Positions 44,288-54,033 of a DNA stretch of 57,851 nt are shown piece by piece (the stretch's first letter is position 1; each line of letters begins with the position of its first letter). The notes under the pieces were generated by a model. That model worked only from the letters and a program-made list of their open reading frames with translations. It was not told the DNA's origin and did not search any database. Source of the DNA: DASPWW01 sp963756745. GTDB lineage: Bacteria; Actinomycetota; Thermoleophilia; Solirubrobacterales; 70-9. The stretch covers positions 1-57,851 of the forward strand of contig CAVWOU010000003.1 in the NCBI GenBank assembly GCA_963756745.1. The letters run 5' to 3'. Both the position numbers and the translations under genes were made by a program.

Positions 44288-45152
44288 CTAGCCGCGGCCC
44301 TGGGCCGGGGCAAGGGCGAGCGTCGTCTCGGGCTCCTGCTCGGGGCGCGCCGCCGCCATCCGCTCGGCGCGGCGCTGCTGCCAGATCGTGAACAGCATCG
44401 CGGCGACGGTGACCGCGAACAGCATCGTCGCCAGCACGTTGACCTCGACCGGGATCCCGCGCTGCGAGGCGCCGAAGATGTAGAGCGGGAAGGTGACCGT
44501 GGTCCCGGAGTTGAAGTTCGAGATCACGAAATCGTCGATCGAGAGCGCGAAGGCGAGCAGCGCCGCGGCGACGATCCCGGGCGCGAGCAGCGGCAGCGTG
44601 ACGGTTCGGAAGGTCGTGAACGCGTCGGCCCCGAGGTCCCGCGCCGCCTCCTCGAGGCTGCGGTCGAACCCGATCAGCCGCGAGCGCACGACCACGACGA
44701 CGAAGCTGATCTGGAACATCACGTGGGCGATGAACAGCGTGTTGAAGCCCGGGCTCACGCCGTAGAGCAGGAACATCGAAAGCAGCGCGGCGCCGATCAC
44801 GACCTCGGGGGTCGCCATCGGGATCACGATCAGGAAGTTGCTACGCGCGGCGGCCGAAGAACTCGTAGCGGACGAGCGCCATCGCGATCAGCGTCCCGAG
44901 CGCGGTGGAGACGAGCGTCGACAGCGCCGCCAGCTCGATGCTGAGCACCATCGCGTCGGTCAGCTCGGTGATCGCGAACGGGTCGGCCCAGTGGTCGAGC
45001 GTGAAGCCCTCCCAGGTGAAGTTGTAGCGGCCCAGCGGGTCGTTGAACGAGAACACGATGATCACGAAGATCGGGATCAGCATGTAGGCGATCGCGAGCA
45101 CGCCGTAGATCGAGATCGCGTGCTCGCGCAGCCACTTCCAGGCCCGGCTCAT
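44288..45152 (-). CDS. potC: polyamine ABC transporter permease PotC-type, one frameshift
   Basis: About 287 residues, six-helix inner-membrane permease. Starts MSRAWKWLREHAISIYGVLA at ATG 45152. Helices include YMLIPIFVIIVFSFNDPLGR and VLSIELAALSTLVSTALGTL. The frame changes near 44845. The EAA-type loop is RSLEEAARDLGADAFTTFRT, followed by VTLPLLAPGIVAAALLAFAL and SIDDFVISNFNSG. It joins PotB and PotA to import putrescine or spermidine. The frame upstream is open through the end of potB, so as given PotB and PotC appear fused. Confidence 0.85.
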
Positions 45153-46023
45153 GCCTTTTCGCGCCTCCTCGCCCATCAGCGCCTCCGAGCCGGCGAAGCG
45201 GATGTAGATCACGACGACCGCCAGGATCAGCGCCATGAGCACGAACGAGAGCGCCGCCGCCGACGGGTAGTCGTTGACCACCAGGTAGCGGCTCTGGATC
45301 ACGTTTCCGATCATCGCCTGGTTCGGGCTGCCGAGGAAGTCGGCGTTGATGTAGTCGCCGACCGCGGGGATGAAGGTGAGCAGCGTGCCCGCGACGATGC
45401 CCGGGGCCGAGATCGGCAGCGTCACCCTCCAGAACGCCTCGCGCGCCGACGCGTACAGATCCTTCGCGGCCTCGATCAGGCTCTCGTCGATGCGCTCGAG
45501 GCTCGCGTAGATCGGCAGGATCATGAACGGGAGGAAGTTGTAGGTCAGCCCCGCGATCACCGAGCCGGCCGTGTCGAGCACCCGACCGTCATTCGCGACC
45601 AACCCGAGCGTCTTCAGCGTGTCGACCACGACGCCCGTGTCGTTGAGGATCGTCTGCCACGCCAGCGTGCGGATCAGGTACGTGGTGAAGAACGGCGCGA
45701 TGACCGCGAACAGCAGCGCGTTCTTCCACTTCCCCGCGCGGAAGGCGATCATGTACGCGAGCGGGTACGCGATCACGAGCGCGAGCAGCGTCGCCACCCC
45801 CGCGTACCAGAACGAGCGCAGGAACTGGTGCTCGAACTCCGACAGCGCGTCGGCGTAGTTCGAGAACTGCCACGTGAACTCGAACTGCCCTCGTGATCGC
45901 CGATCCCTGCTCGAGCGACAGCCGGGCCATGAAGTACATCGGCACGACGAAGAACAGGATCAGCCAGATCAGCCCCGGCCCGAGCAGGAAGTAGGGGACG
46001 AGGCGGCGGCGAACGGTTTCCAT
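45149..46023 (-). CDS. potB: polyamine ABC transporter permease PotB-type, frameshifted
   Basis: About 290 residues, start ATG 46023 (METVRRRLVPYFLLGPGLIW). The first helix LILFFVVPMYFMARLSLEQG is followed by a frame change near 45890. The remainder is a regular permease: YLIRTLAWQTILNDTGVV, ASLERIDESLIEAAKDLYAS (EAA loop), FLGSPNQAMIGNVIQSRYLV, ending FAGSEALMGEEA. A one-base shift at the AAAA run near 45158 would give the stop TGA overlapping the potC ATG (ATGA); as given the frame runs into PotC. Confidence 0.85.
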
Positions 46024-46117
46024 CAGCGCGGGCCGCTCGCCTCGACGTCCGGGAGGCCGGGACGGTCACGGTCAACGGGACTCCCTCGATCGGTCCGCCG
46101 CCGCCCCAGCATTTCGG

Positions 46118-47262
46118 TCAGCCCGTGACCACCGACTGGTACCTCTCGGTCACCGCGTCCTCGAACGACGGGTCCGGGACCGCCTGCGGCGTGCAGTCGG
46201 CCGTGAACTGCTCGTCGGGGAAGATCAGCTGGTTGTTGGCCAGCTTCGGGTCCTGCTTTGCGAGGACCTCCTTCGTGCCCTCCACCGGCGTGACGTAGTT
46301 CACGTACGCGGCGATCTGGGCCTGGTTCTTCGGGGTCGTAGACGTAGTTCATGAACGCCTGCGCCGTGCCCGGGTTCGGGGCCCCGACCGGGATCACCAT
46401 GTTGTCCGACCATAGGTTGCAGCCCTCGGCCGGGCCGGATCCACTTGACGTTCGGGTTGTCGGCCTGGAGCTGGATCGCGTCTCCGGACCATCCGATCGC
46501 CGCGACGATGTCGCCCTTGACGAGCGGGCCGGCGTACGCGTTGCCGGTGAAGTCGCGGATCTGGCCGGAGTCGGCGGCCTCCTCGATCGTGTCGATCGCC
46601 TTGTTCCACTCCTCCTCGGTGGCGTCCGCGGGGTCGGCTCCCTGCATCTTCAGGACCAGGGAGACGTCGTCGTACATGTCGCCGAGGAACGTGACCTTGC
46701 CCTCGTACTTGGGGTCGAACAGGTCCTCGATCGAGTCGATCTCGGGCGCCAGGTCGGTGTTGATGATGATCCCGGTGAACCCGCTCTGCCACGGGACCGA
46801 GTAGTCCCGGTTCGGGTCGAAGTCCGGGCTCTCGAGGCTCGGCAGCAGGTTCTCCTCGACGTTCGGGATCGCCGACTTGTCGAAGTTCTGCAGGTAGCCG
46901 AGGTCGCGCATGATCTTCGCCATGTAGTCGGTGACCACGAACATCGAGCGACCTCCCGAGTCACCGTTCTGGAGCTGCGGGCGCAGCTTGCCGAAGAACT
47001 CGAAGTTGTCGTTGATGTCCTCGATGTACTTCGTGTTCGGCGCCGACCTCCTGGTCGAACTCGTCGATCGTCTGCTTGTCGATGTACAGCGGCCAGTTCG
47101 AGATCGTCCACTCGCCGCCGATCGGCTCCGCGGCGGCGGTCTCGACGTCGCCGCTCCCTCGCCGCCCTCCTCGAGCCCGTCGTCGCCGCCCCCACAGGCG
47201 GCGATCACGAGCGCCGCGCCGAGGGCGAGGACGGCGAGCGCAAATCGCCATGTCCTGTTCAT
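46118..47262 (-). CDS. potD: polyamine-binding lipoprotein PotD-type, frameshifted
   Basis: About 385 residues. The lipobox is in LVIAACGGGDDG after MNRTWRFALAVLALG. The solute-binding body: WTISNWPLYIDKQTIDEFDQ, KYIEDINDNFEFFGKLRPQL, MFVVTDYMAKIMRDLGYLQN, YSVPWQSGFTGIIINTDLAP, VAAIGWSGDAIQLQADNPNV, AQAFMNYVYDPE, and the end FEDAVTERYQSVVTG. Frame changes lie near 47160, 47040, 46435 and 46325. It binds putrescine, spermidine or a similar diamine outside the membrane. First in order potA-potD-potB-potC on this strand after the ATPase. Confidence 0.87.
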
Positions 47263-47301
47263 CTTCAGATCTCTCCTTCTCTGTTGGGGGTTGGCTCACT
47301 C

Positions 47302-48497
47302 TCAAGTTGTGTGGGGCCGCCGTTTCCGCTCGGACCCGCGCGTCGATTCCCGGACGAGGTGGATGTGCTCCGGAGCCCAGCTCAGGCGCACGCTCGCGCC
47401 GCCTCCCGGCAGCCGCTGGCGCTCCGCCTCGTCGGCGTTCGGCACCAGGACCGTCATCGGAACGTCGCCGGTGAGCCGCACGACGATCTGGGTCGTGGTG
47501 CCGAGGTACACGGAGCTGTCGACGACGCCCTCGACGCTCGGCTGGCCGTCGGCGGGCGGATCCTCGACGCGGGTGATGCGCAGCTTCTCGGGCCTGACCA
47601 CGGCGTGGCAGCGCTCGCCCGGGGCGAGCCCGTTGGCGCTTGCCTCGACGTCGACCCCGCTCTCGAGCTTGACCCGGACGCGGCTGCCGTTCACCGACGC
47701 GACCGTGCCCGGCATCAGGTTCGAGACGCCGATGAACCCGGCGACGAAGGTCGTCTCGGGCCGCTCGTAGACGTCCTCGGGCACCCCGATCTGCTCGATC
47801 GCGCCGCGGTTCATGACCGCGATCCGGTCCGACATCGTCAGCGCTTCCTCCTGGTCGTGCGTGACGTACACGAAGGTGATCCCCACCTCGCGCTGGATCC
47901 GCTTGAGCTCGATCTGGAGGCCCTTGCGGAGCTTGAGGTCGAGCGCGCCGAGCGGCTCGTCGAGCAACAGGACCTTGGGGAGGTTGACGAGCGCGCGGGC
48001 GAGCGCCACACGCTGCTGCTGGCCGCCCGAGAGCTGCGCCGGCCGGCGGTTGATCTCGCCCGCGAGGCCGACGCGGTCGAGCTCCGCGGCGACGCGGCGC
48101 TTGATCTCGCTCTTAGCGACCTTCTTGCGCCGGAGGCCAAAGGCGACGTTCTCGCCGACATTGAGGTGGGGGAACAGCGCGTAGGTCTGGAACACGGTGT
48201 TCGTCGGGCGGCGGTGGGCGGGCAGGCCCGCGACGTCGGCGCCGTCGATCAGCACCCGGCCCGCGGTGGGCTCCTCGAACCCGGCGACCATTCGCAGCGT
48301 GGTCGTCTTCCCGCACCCGCTCGGGCCGAGCAGGGTGAAGAACTCGCCCGGCTGGAGCGCGAGGTCGATCCCGCTCACGGCGACGAGCTCGCCGAACTGC
48401 TTCGTCACGTCCTCGAGCTCGACGCTCGGGTTCCCGCCGTTCCCCCGGCAACCCCGGGGTGTTCCGCTGCCGTGCTCTCCTCGCTTTCGGTGGTCAC
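47302..48497 (-). CDS. potA: polyamine ABC transporter ATP-binding protein PotA-type, one frameshift
   Basis: About 398 residues. GTG 48497 gives VTTESEESTAAEHPGVAGGT, then the frame changes near 48435 to VELEDVTKQFGELVAVSGID. Walker A LGPSGCGKTTTLRMVAG, Q-loop FQTYALFPHLNVGEN, signature LSGGQQQRVALARALVN, Walker B VLLLDEPLGALDLKLRK, His switch VTHDQEEAL, then the TOBE regulatory domain (PGERCHAVVRPEKLRIT, VYLGTTTQIVVRL). It powers the downstream PotDBC. It may also serve the second permease pair at 55525-57314, which shows no ATPase in the window. Confidence 0.92.
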
Positions 48498-48565
48498 GCT
48501 GCCCGAGCCGACGCAACGATTCTACGCCGCGGCGTCCGCCGGTGAAAAATATGTCCGGGGCGGCA

Positions 48566-48623
48566 CGGTTTGCAAGGGGCGGATGCCCCAAAACCGGCCG
48601 GCCCGCTTGTACGAAGAGTACAA
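48566..48623. promoter_or_regulatory. hairpin and TTGTAC dyad between potA and the aminotransferase gene
   Basis: An inverted repeat at 48566-48596 (CGGTTT...AAACCG around GGGGC-GGAT-GCCCC) and a separate dyad TTGTAC-GAAGA-GTACAA at 48607-48623. They occupy the 228-bp divergent gap and are candidate operators or a leader structure for one or both operons; the PucR gene nearby makes it a possible binder. Confidence 0.45.
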
Positions 48624-48725
48624 CCCGATAAGGTGGGGTTGAACGGAATCCCCGTTGTAAGGGGAGGGGGCTGCCGATACGGTTGTGCAAAGCGGCAAGT
48701 CGAGGGATGTAAGGAGGAAAATTCG

Positions 48726-50114
48726 ATGGCCACCACCCGAGCCCGACCTGCGGTAGCGGAACAGGCGACCCTGCAGGAGCTCGCGAAGCGCCACCTGTGG
48801 ATGCACTTCACTCGGATGGGCGCGTTCGCCGATGGTGACGTTCCGATCATCAAGCGCGGCGAGGGCGCGTACGTGTACGACGAGAACGGCAAGCGCTACC
48901 TCGACGGGCTGTCGGCGCTGTTCTGCGTCAACGCCGGCCACGGGCGGGCCGAGATCGGCGACGCCGCGGCGGCGCAGGTCCGCGAGCTCGACTTCTACAT
49001 CACGTGGAGCTACGCGCACCCGCGCGCGATCGAGCTCGCCACCCGCCTCGCCTCCGTTGCCCCGGGCGACCTCAACCGGGCCTTCTTCACCTCGGGCGGC
49101 TCCGAAGCCGTCGAGTCCGCGATCAAGCTCGCCCGCGCCTACCACCAGCAGACCGGGAACCCGCGGAAGACGAAGTTCATCACCCGGGAGATCGCGTACC
49201 ACGGAACCACGCTCGGCGCGCTCGCGGCGACCGGCATCCCCCAGCTTCGCACTCCCTTTGAGCCGCTGGTCCCGGGCGGGATGCACGTCCCGAACACGAA
49301 CAGCTATCGGTGGCCCGACGAGCGCCATCCGCTGTGGGCCGCGGACGCGATCGAGGAGAAGATCCTGTTCGAGGGGCCCGAGACGGTCGCGGCCGTGATC
49401 CTCGAGCCGCTCCAGAACGCCGGCGGCAGCATCCCTCCCCAGGAGGGGTACTTCCAGCGCGTGCGCGAGATCTGCGACCGGTACGACGTGCTGCTGATCT
49501 CGGACGAGGTGATCTGCGCCTTCGGTCGCCTCGGCCACTACTTCGGCTGCCAGCGGTACGGGTACCAGCCCGACATCATCACGATGGCCAAGGCCCTGAC
49601 GTCGGCCTACGTGCCGATGGGCGGGATGCTGGTCTCCGATCGCGTCTACGAGCCGTTCTCGGAAGGCAAGACCATGTTCACCCACGGCTTCACGTTCGGC
49701 GCGCATCCGGTGGCCGCGGCGGTGGCCCTCGCCACCCTCGACGTGTACGACCGCGAGGACCTGTTCGGCCACGTGCTGCGGCACGAGAGCGAGTTCACGG
49801 CGATGCTCGACCGGCTCAAGGACATCCCGATCGTCGGCCACGTGCGCGGCGACGGCTACTTCCACTCGATCGAGCTGGTGAAGGACAAGGCGACGAAGGA
49901 GACGTTCTCGGACGAGGAGTCGGAGGATCTGCTCCGGGGCTTCCTCTCAGGTGAGCTCTACAAGCGCGGGCTGATCTGCCGCGCCGACGACCGCGGCGAT
50001 CCCGTGATCCAGCTCGCCCCACCGCTGATCTGCGGGCCCGAGCACTTCGAGGAGATTGAATCGGTGCTGCGCCCGGTGCTCACCGAGGCGTCGGACCGCG
50101 CCGGGCTGAACTAG
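48726..50114 (+). CDS. class III aminotransferase (polyamine/amine:pyruvate type)
   Basis: 462-residue intact PLP enzyme, ATG 48726 after AAGGAGGAAAA. Family features: RYLDGLSALFCVNAGHGRAE, AFFTSGGSEAVESAIKLARA, ITREIAYHGTTLGALAATGI, AVILEPLQNAGGSIPPQEGY, LISDEVICAFGRLGHYFGCQ, Lys-PLP in ITMAKALTSAYVPMGGMLVS (Lys near residue 290), and THGFTFGAHPVAAAVALATL. This pattern fits the spermidine/putrescine or beta-alanine:pyruvate group. With Ald downstream, alanine made here could be recycled to pyruvate. The exact amine donor is inferred from context. Confidence 0.93.
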   Translation: MATTRARPAVAEQATLQELAKRHLWMHFTRMGAFADGDVPIIKRGEGAYVYDENGKRYLDGLSALFCVNAGHGRAEIGDAAAAQVRELDFYITWSYAHPRAIELATRLASVAPGDLNRAFFTSGGSEAVESAIKLARAYHQQTGNPRKTKFITREIAYHGTTLGALAATGIPQLRTPFEPLVPGGMHVPNTNSYRWPDERHPLWAADAIEEKILFEGPETVAAVILEPLQNAGGSIPPQEGYFQRVREICDRYDVLLISDEVICAFGRLGHYFGCQRYGYQPDIITMAKALTSAYVPMGGMLVSDRVYEPFSEGKTMFTHGFTFGAHPVAAAVALATLDVYDREDLFGHVLRHESEFTAMLDRLKDIPIVGHVRGDGYFHSIELVKDKATKETFSDEESEDLLRGFLSGELYKRGLICRADDRGDPVIQLAPPLICGPEHFEEIESVLRPVLTEASDRAGLN

Positions 50115-50125
50115 CGGGGAGCGCC

Positions 50126-51685
50126 GTGCTCACGGTCGAGAGCCTGATCGGTGAGTTGGACCTGAAGCTTGCGACGGGTGAGACCGCCGCCGGCAACCCG
50201 ATCCGCTGGGTGCACATCTCGGAGATCGAGGACCCCACGCCGTGGCTGAGAGGTGGGGAGCTCCTGCTCACCACCGGGATCCAGCTCGATACCGCCCCCA
50301 GGCAGCGCGAGTTCGTTCGCCTGCTTGCCGGGCACGGGCTGGCGGGGATCGGGTTCGGGACCGGCTTCGACCACAAGCGGCTGCCGAAGGCGCTCGTCGA
50401 CGAGGCGGCGAGCCTCGAGCTCCCGGTGTTCGAGATTCCTTACGAGATGCCGTTCATCGCGATCACGGAGAAGGCGTTCGCCCGCCTCGTCAACGAGCAG
50501 TACGACGTGCTCGAGCGGGCGACCGCCCTGCACGAGCGACTCGAGCGGCTCGTGATCGAGGAGCGCGGACTGCCCGAGGTCCTGGGCTCGGTCGCGGGGG
50601 CGATCGGGGGCTCGGCGCTGGCGCTCGACGGCCGGGGCCGCGTCATCGCGCGCTCCCGCGGCGGCGCAGACGTGCGCCGCGCCGCGGTGACCAAGCTCGG
50701 CAAGGAGGTTGCCGCCCGCGCATCGGAGCGCCGGGCGGGGCAGTTCATCCCCGAGGACCCGGAGCTCTCCGAGCGAGCGCTCGCGCTGCCGGTCCCGGCC
50801 CGCGGCCAGGGCGTTCCGCGCGCGTGGCTGGTCGTCGTCGGCGCGGAGGGCCCACTAGGAGACTTCGAGCGGCTGTGCGCGCGCCAGGCCGCGGTCGTGG
50901 TGGCGCTCGAGCTGATGCGCGAGCGCACCGTCCGGGAGACCGAGCGGCGGCTCGCCGGCGACGTCCTCGCCGAGGCTCTGACCGGGAGGCTGGAGCCCGA
51001 GGAGATGCGCGGCCGCCTGCGGCCGTTCGGGGTCGGCGATCGCGCCGCGGTGCTGGTGTTCGAGCTCGAGGACCCGGCGGATGCGGAGAGAGCTCTCGAG
51101 AGCGCGCTCGCGGACGCGGGCTCCAGCGGCCTCGTCGCGGCCGCGCGGACCCCGCGCCGCCCGCTGCTGTGCGCGGTGGTCGATGGTGCGACAGGCGACC
51201 CGGTCGAGCTCGCACGCCGCGCGCGCGAGGCGCTCGCGCACGACCACGGCCCGGTTCGGGCCGCGGCGAGCCGCAGCGGCCCGGTCGAGTCGCTGCGCCG
51301 GGCCTTCCACGAGGCAAGGTGCGCGCTCGAGGCGACCTCGTTTGCCGACGGCCAGGCGCCGGAGGTCGCGTCGCATGAGGACCTGGGCGCCTTCACCCTG
51401 CTGCTCGCGCTCCAGGACGAGGACGCGCTGCGGTCCTACAGCGACAGCCTGCTCGCGCCGATCGAGGCCGACGGACAGTACGGGGATGAGCTGCTGCGGT
51501 CGCTCGAGGCGTACATCGAGCAGAACGGCCAGTGGGAGCGCGCTGCCCGCGAGCTCTACTGCCACCGCCACACCCTGCGCTACCGGATCCGTCGTGTCGA
51601 GGAGCTCACCGGCCGCGACCTGGGCCGCGCGCACGACCGGATCGAGCTATGGCTGGCGCTGCGCGCGAGGGAGCTGGTCCGGTGA
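50126..51685 (+). CDS. PucR-family transcriptional regulator
   Basis: 519 residues, GTG 50126, intact. N-terminal purine-catabolism regulator domain (MLTVESLIGELDLKLATGET, VHISEIEDPTPWLRGGELLL, TTGIQL). The centre is a GGDEF-like or GAF-like region (ALALDGRGRVIARSRGGADV). The C-terminal HTH_30 is ERAARELYCHRHTLRYRIRR with VEELTGRDL. PucR-type proteins regulate amine and purine catabolic operons. It lies 11 bp after the aminotransferase and its stop overlaps the next gene (GTGA), so it probably controls its own operon. Confidence 0.9.
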   Translation: MLTVESLIGELDLKLATGETAAGNPIRWVHISEIEDPTPWLRGGELLLTTGIQLDTAPRQREFVRLLAGHGLAGIGFGTGFDHKRLPKALVDEAASLELPVFEIPYEMPFIAITEKAFARLVNEQYDVLERATALHERLERLVIEERGLPEVLGSVAGAIGGSALALDGRGRVIARSRGGADVRRAAVTKLGKEVAARASERRAGQFIPEDPELSERALALPVPARGQGVPRAWLVVVGAEGPLGDFERLCARQAAVVVALELMRERTVRETERRLAGDVLAEALTGRLEPEEMRGRLRPFGVGDRAAVLVFELEDPADAERALESALADAGSSGLVAAARTPRRPLLCAVVDGATGDPVELARRAREALAHDHGPVRAAASRSGPVESLRRAFHEARCALEATSFADGQAPEVASHEDLGAFTLLLALQDEDALRSYSDSLLAPIEADGQYGDELLRSLEAYIEQNGQWERAARELYCHRHTLRYRIRRVEELTGRDLGRAHDRIELWLALRARELVR

Positions 51686-52842
51686 GCGAGCTTCGCGCAG
51701 CGGTCCTCGGCGCCGGCGGGACGATCGGCCCCGCGATCGTCGCGGACCTTGGACGCTCGGCTGAGGTCAGCGAGCTGCTGTTGCTCGATCTGGTCCGGGA
51801 GCGGGCGGAGACGGTCGCGGCGGAGCACGGGTACGGCAAGGCGCGCGGCGCCGCTGCGGACGCGGGCGACGCGGCAAACCTCGCGGACGCGATCCGCGAT
51901 TGCGACGTGCTCGTCAACTCGGCGAGCTACCGGGTCAACCTCAAGGCGATGGAGGCGTGCCTGGACGCCGGGTGCCACTACCTCGACCTGGGGGGCCTGT
52001 ACTGGGTTCAGAAGGAGCAGTTCGAGACCTTTGGGGGTGCCGACGGTCGCTTCGAGCGGGCCGGCCTGCTCGCGGTTCTCGGGATCGGCTCGGCGCCGGG
52101 CAAGACAAACCTGATGGGAGAGCGGGCGAAGCGGGAGCTGGGGGATGTGGAGAGCGATGGACGTCGCGGCGGGTGGCCGGGACCTCGACCCCCCGGACGG
52201 ATTCAGCGTTCCGTATGCCCTGCGAACCCTGATCGACGAGCTGACATTGCCGCCGGTGGTGATCCGCGGCGGCGAGCCGGTCGCGATCGAACCCCTGACC
52301 GACGGCGGGACTGTGGACTTCGGGGATCCGATCGGCGAGGCTGAGTCGATCTACACGCTGCACTCCGAGATGCTCACGTTCCGCGACAGCTTCCGATGCA
52401 GCGACGGGAGCTTCCGCCTCTCGCTGGCGCCGGAGCTGCCTGTCCCGACTTCGGGAGCTCGCGGAGGCGTCGCCGGCGGAGATCGAGCGGGCGGCGGCCG
52501 AGGCGGTCCCGCCGTCCGCGAACACGGTCGCGGTTCATCTCGTCGAGGCGACGGGAGCGGGGCGCACGATCCGGGTGCGTTCGGTCACCACTCCGGTCGA
52601 GGGGACCGGGATCGGGGGCGGTGTCACCTCGACGGCTGCGCCGGCCGCCGCGACAGTACGGCTGCTGGCGCGGGACCAGATCGCCAGCGCGGGGCGTCCA
52701 CCCCCCGGAGCGCTGCATCGAGCCCGACGACCTGTTCGCCGAGCTGGAGCAGCGCGGCTCGAAGTTCGACGTCGAGATCCGAGAGCCCGGCACCGACCGC
52801 GCCGCCCCCGGACGCGAAGCGGAGGAGGCGGCGCGTAAATGA
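51682..52842 (+). CDS. saccharopine-dehydrogenase-like NAD(P)-binding protein, frameshifted
   Basis: About 386 residues. The nucleotide-binding start is AAVLGAGGTIGPAIVADLGR, then LVNSASYRVNLKAMEACLDA, GCHYLDLGGLYWVQKEQFET and AVLGIGSAPGKTNLMGERAK. Frame changes lie near 52150, 52440 and 52700. Later segments are LTDGGTVDFGDPIGEAESIY, HSEMLTFRDSF, and TPPEG-like C-terminal part (PERCIEPDDLFAELEQRGSK). Family members reduce imines or act on lysine-type intermediates. GTG 51682 overlaps the PucR stop, and the end overlaps ald (ATGA), so it belongs to this operon. The substrate is unknown. Confidence 0.8.
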
Positions 52843-53993
52843 AGGTCGGGGTGGTCACCGAGACCAAGGACGACGAGTATCGCGTCGCGCTGACGCCGGC
52901 GGGAGCCCGCGAGCTCGCCGAGCACGGTCACGAGGTCCTGATCGAGTCAGGCGCCGGCGAGGGCAGCGCGCTTCCCGATCCCGCCTACGAAGCTCAGGGC
53001 GCCCGGATCGCGCCGGACGAGGCGACCGTGTGGGCGGAGGCGGACATGATCCTGAAGGTCAAGGAGCCGCAGCCGCCCGAGGTCGAGCTGCTGCGGCCCG
53101 ACGCGACCCTTTTCACGTACCTGCACCTCGCGCCCGTGCCCGAATTGACCGAGGCGCTGCGCGAGTCGGGGGCGACGTGCATCGCCTACGAGACGGTCGA
53201 GGACGAGAACGGCCGGCTCCCGCTGCTCGCGCCGATGAGCGAGATCGCGGGCAAGCTGGCGACGCAGTCGGGCGCGTTCTTCCTCGAAAAGCCGCTCGGA
53301 GGGCGCGGGATCCTGCTCGGGGGTGCGCCCGGGGTCGCCCCGGCGAACGTGATGATCATCGGGGCGGGCGCGGTGGGGACCAACGCCGCGTTCATCGCGG
53401 TCGGCATGGAGGCGGACGTGTTCGTGTTCGACCTCAACATCGACCGCCTGCGCGAGATCGACACCGCCCTGGCCGGGCGCTGCTCGACCGTGTACTCGTC
53501 GACCCTGGCGATCGAGGAGATGCTTCCCCGTACAGACCTGGTGATCGGCGCCGTGCTCGTCCACGGCGCGCGGGCGCCGCACGTCGTACGGCGCAATCAG
53601 CTCTCGCTGATGCCCCGACACGCCGTCCTCGTGGACGTCGCGATCGACCAGGGAGGGTGCTTCGAGACCTCGAAGCCCACCACCCACCGCGATCCGACCT
53701 TCGAGGTCGACGGGGTGATCCATTACTGCGTCGCGAACATGCCCGGCGCGGTGCCGATCACGTCCACCTACGCGCTCACCAACGCGACCCTGCCGTACGT
53801 GCTCGCGCTCGCCGATTTCGGGGTCGCGGAGGCGACGCGTCGCGACCCGGGCCTGCGCCGCGGGGTCAACGTTGCGGGCGGGCGCGTCACCCACCCGGCG
53901 GTCGCGGAGAGCGTCGGGCGCCCGTACACGCCGGTCGAGGAAGTTCTCGACGGCGTGAAGGAGTCCGTGCCTTCGACGACGGAAGCGGCGTGA
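52839..53993 (+). CDS. ald: alanine dehydrogenase
   Basis: 384-residue intact enzyme (L-alanine + NAD+ + water to pyruvate + ammonia + NADH). N-terminal substrate-side segments: VVTETKDDEYRVALTPAG, MILKVKEPQPPEVELLRPDA and FTYLHLAPVPELTEAL. Rossmann motif: VMIIGAGAVGTNAAFIAVGM with DLNIDRLREID. Further blocks LVIGAVLVHGARAPHVVRRN, VLVDVAIDQGGCFETSKPTT, YCVANMPGAVPITSTYALTN. The start overlaps the previous stop. Likely recycles the alanine formed by the operon's aminotransferase. Confidence 0.95.
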   Translation: MKVGVVTETKDDEYRVALTPAGARELAEHGHEVLIESGAGEGSALPDPAYEAQGARIAPDEATVWAEADMILKVKEPQPPEVELLRPDATLFTYLHLAPVPELTEALRESGATCIAYETVEDENGRLPLLAPMSEIAGKLATQSGAFFLEKPLGGRGILLGGAPGVAPANVMIIGAGAVGTNAAFIAVGMEADVFVFDLNIDRLREIDTALAGRCSTVYSSTLAIEEMLPRTDLVIGAVLVHGARAPHVVRRNQLSLMPRHAVLVDVAIDQGGCFETSKPTTHRDPTFEVDGVIHYCVANMPGAVPITSTYALTNATLPYVLALADFGVAEATRRDPGLRRGVNVAGGRVTHPAVAESVGRPYTPVEEVLDGVKESVPSTTEAA

Positions 53994-54033
53994 CAGTCTT
54001 AGACATCAGCAAGCAGAACTAAAGGAGAGAGCG

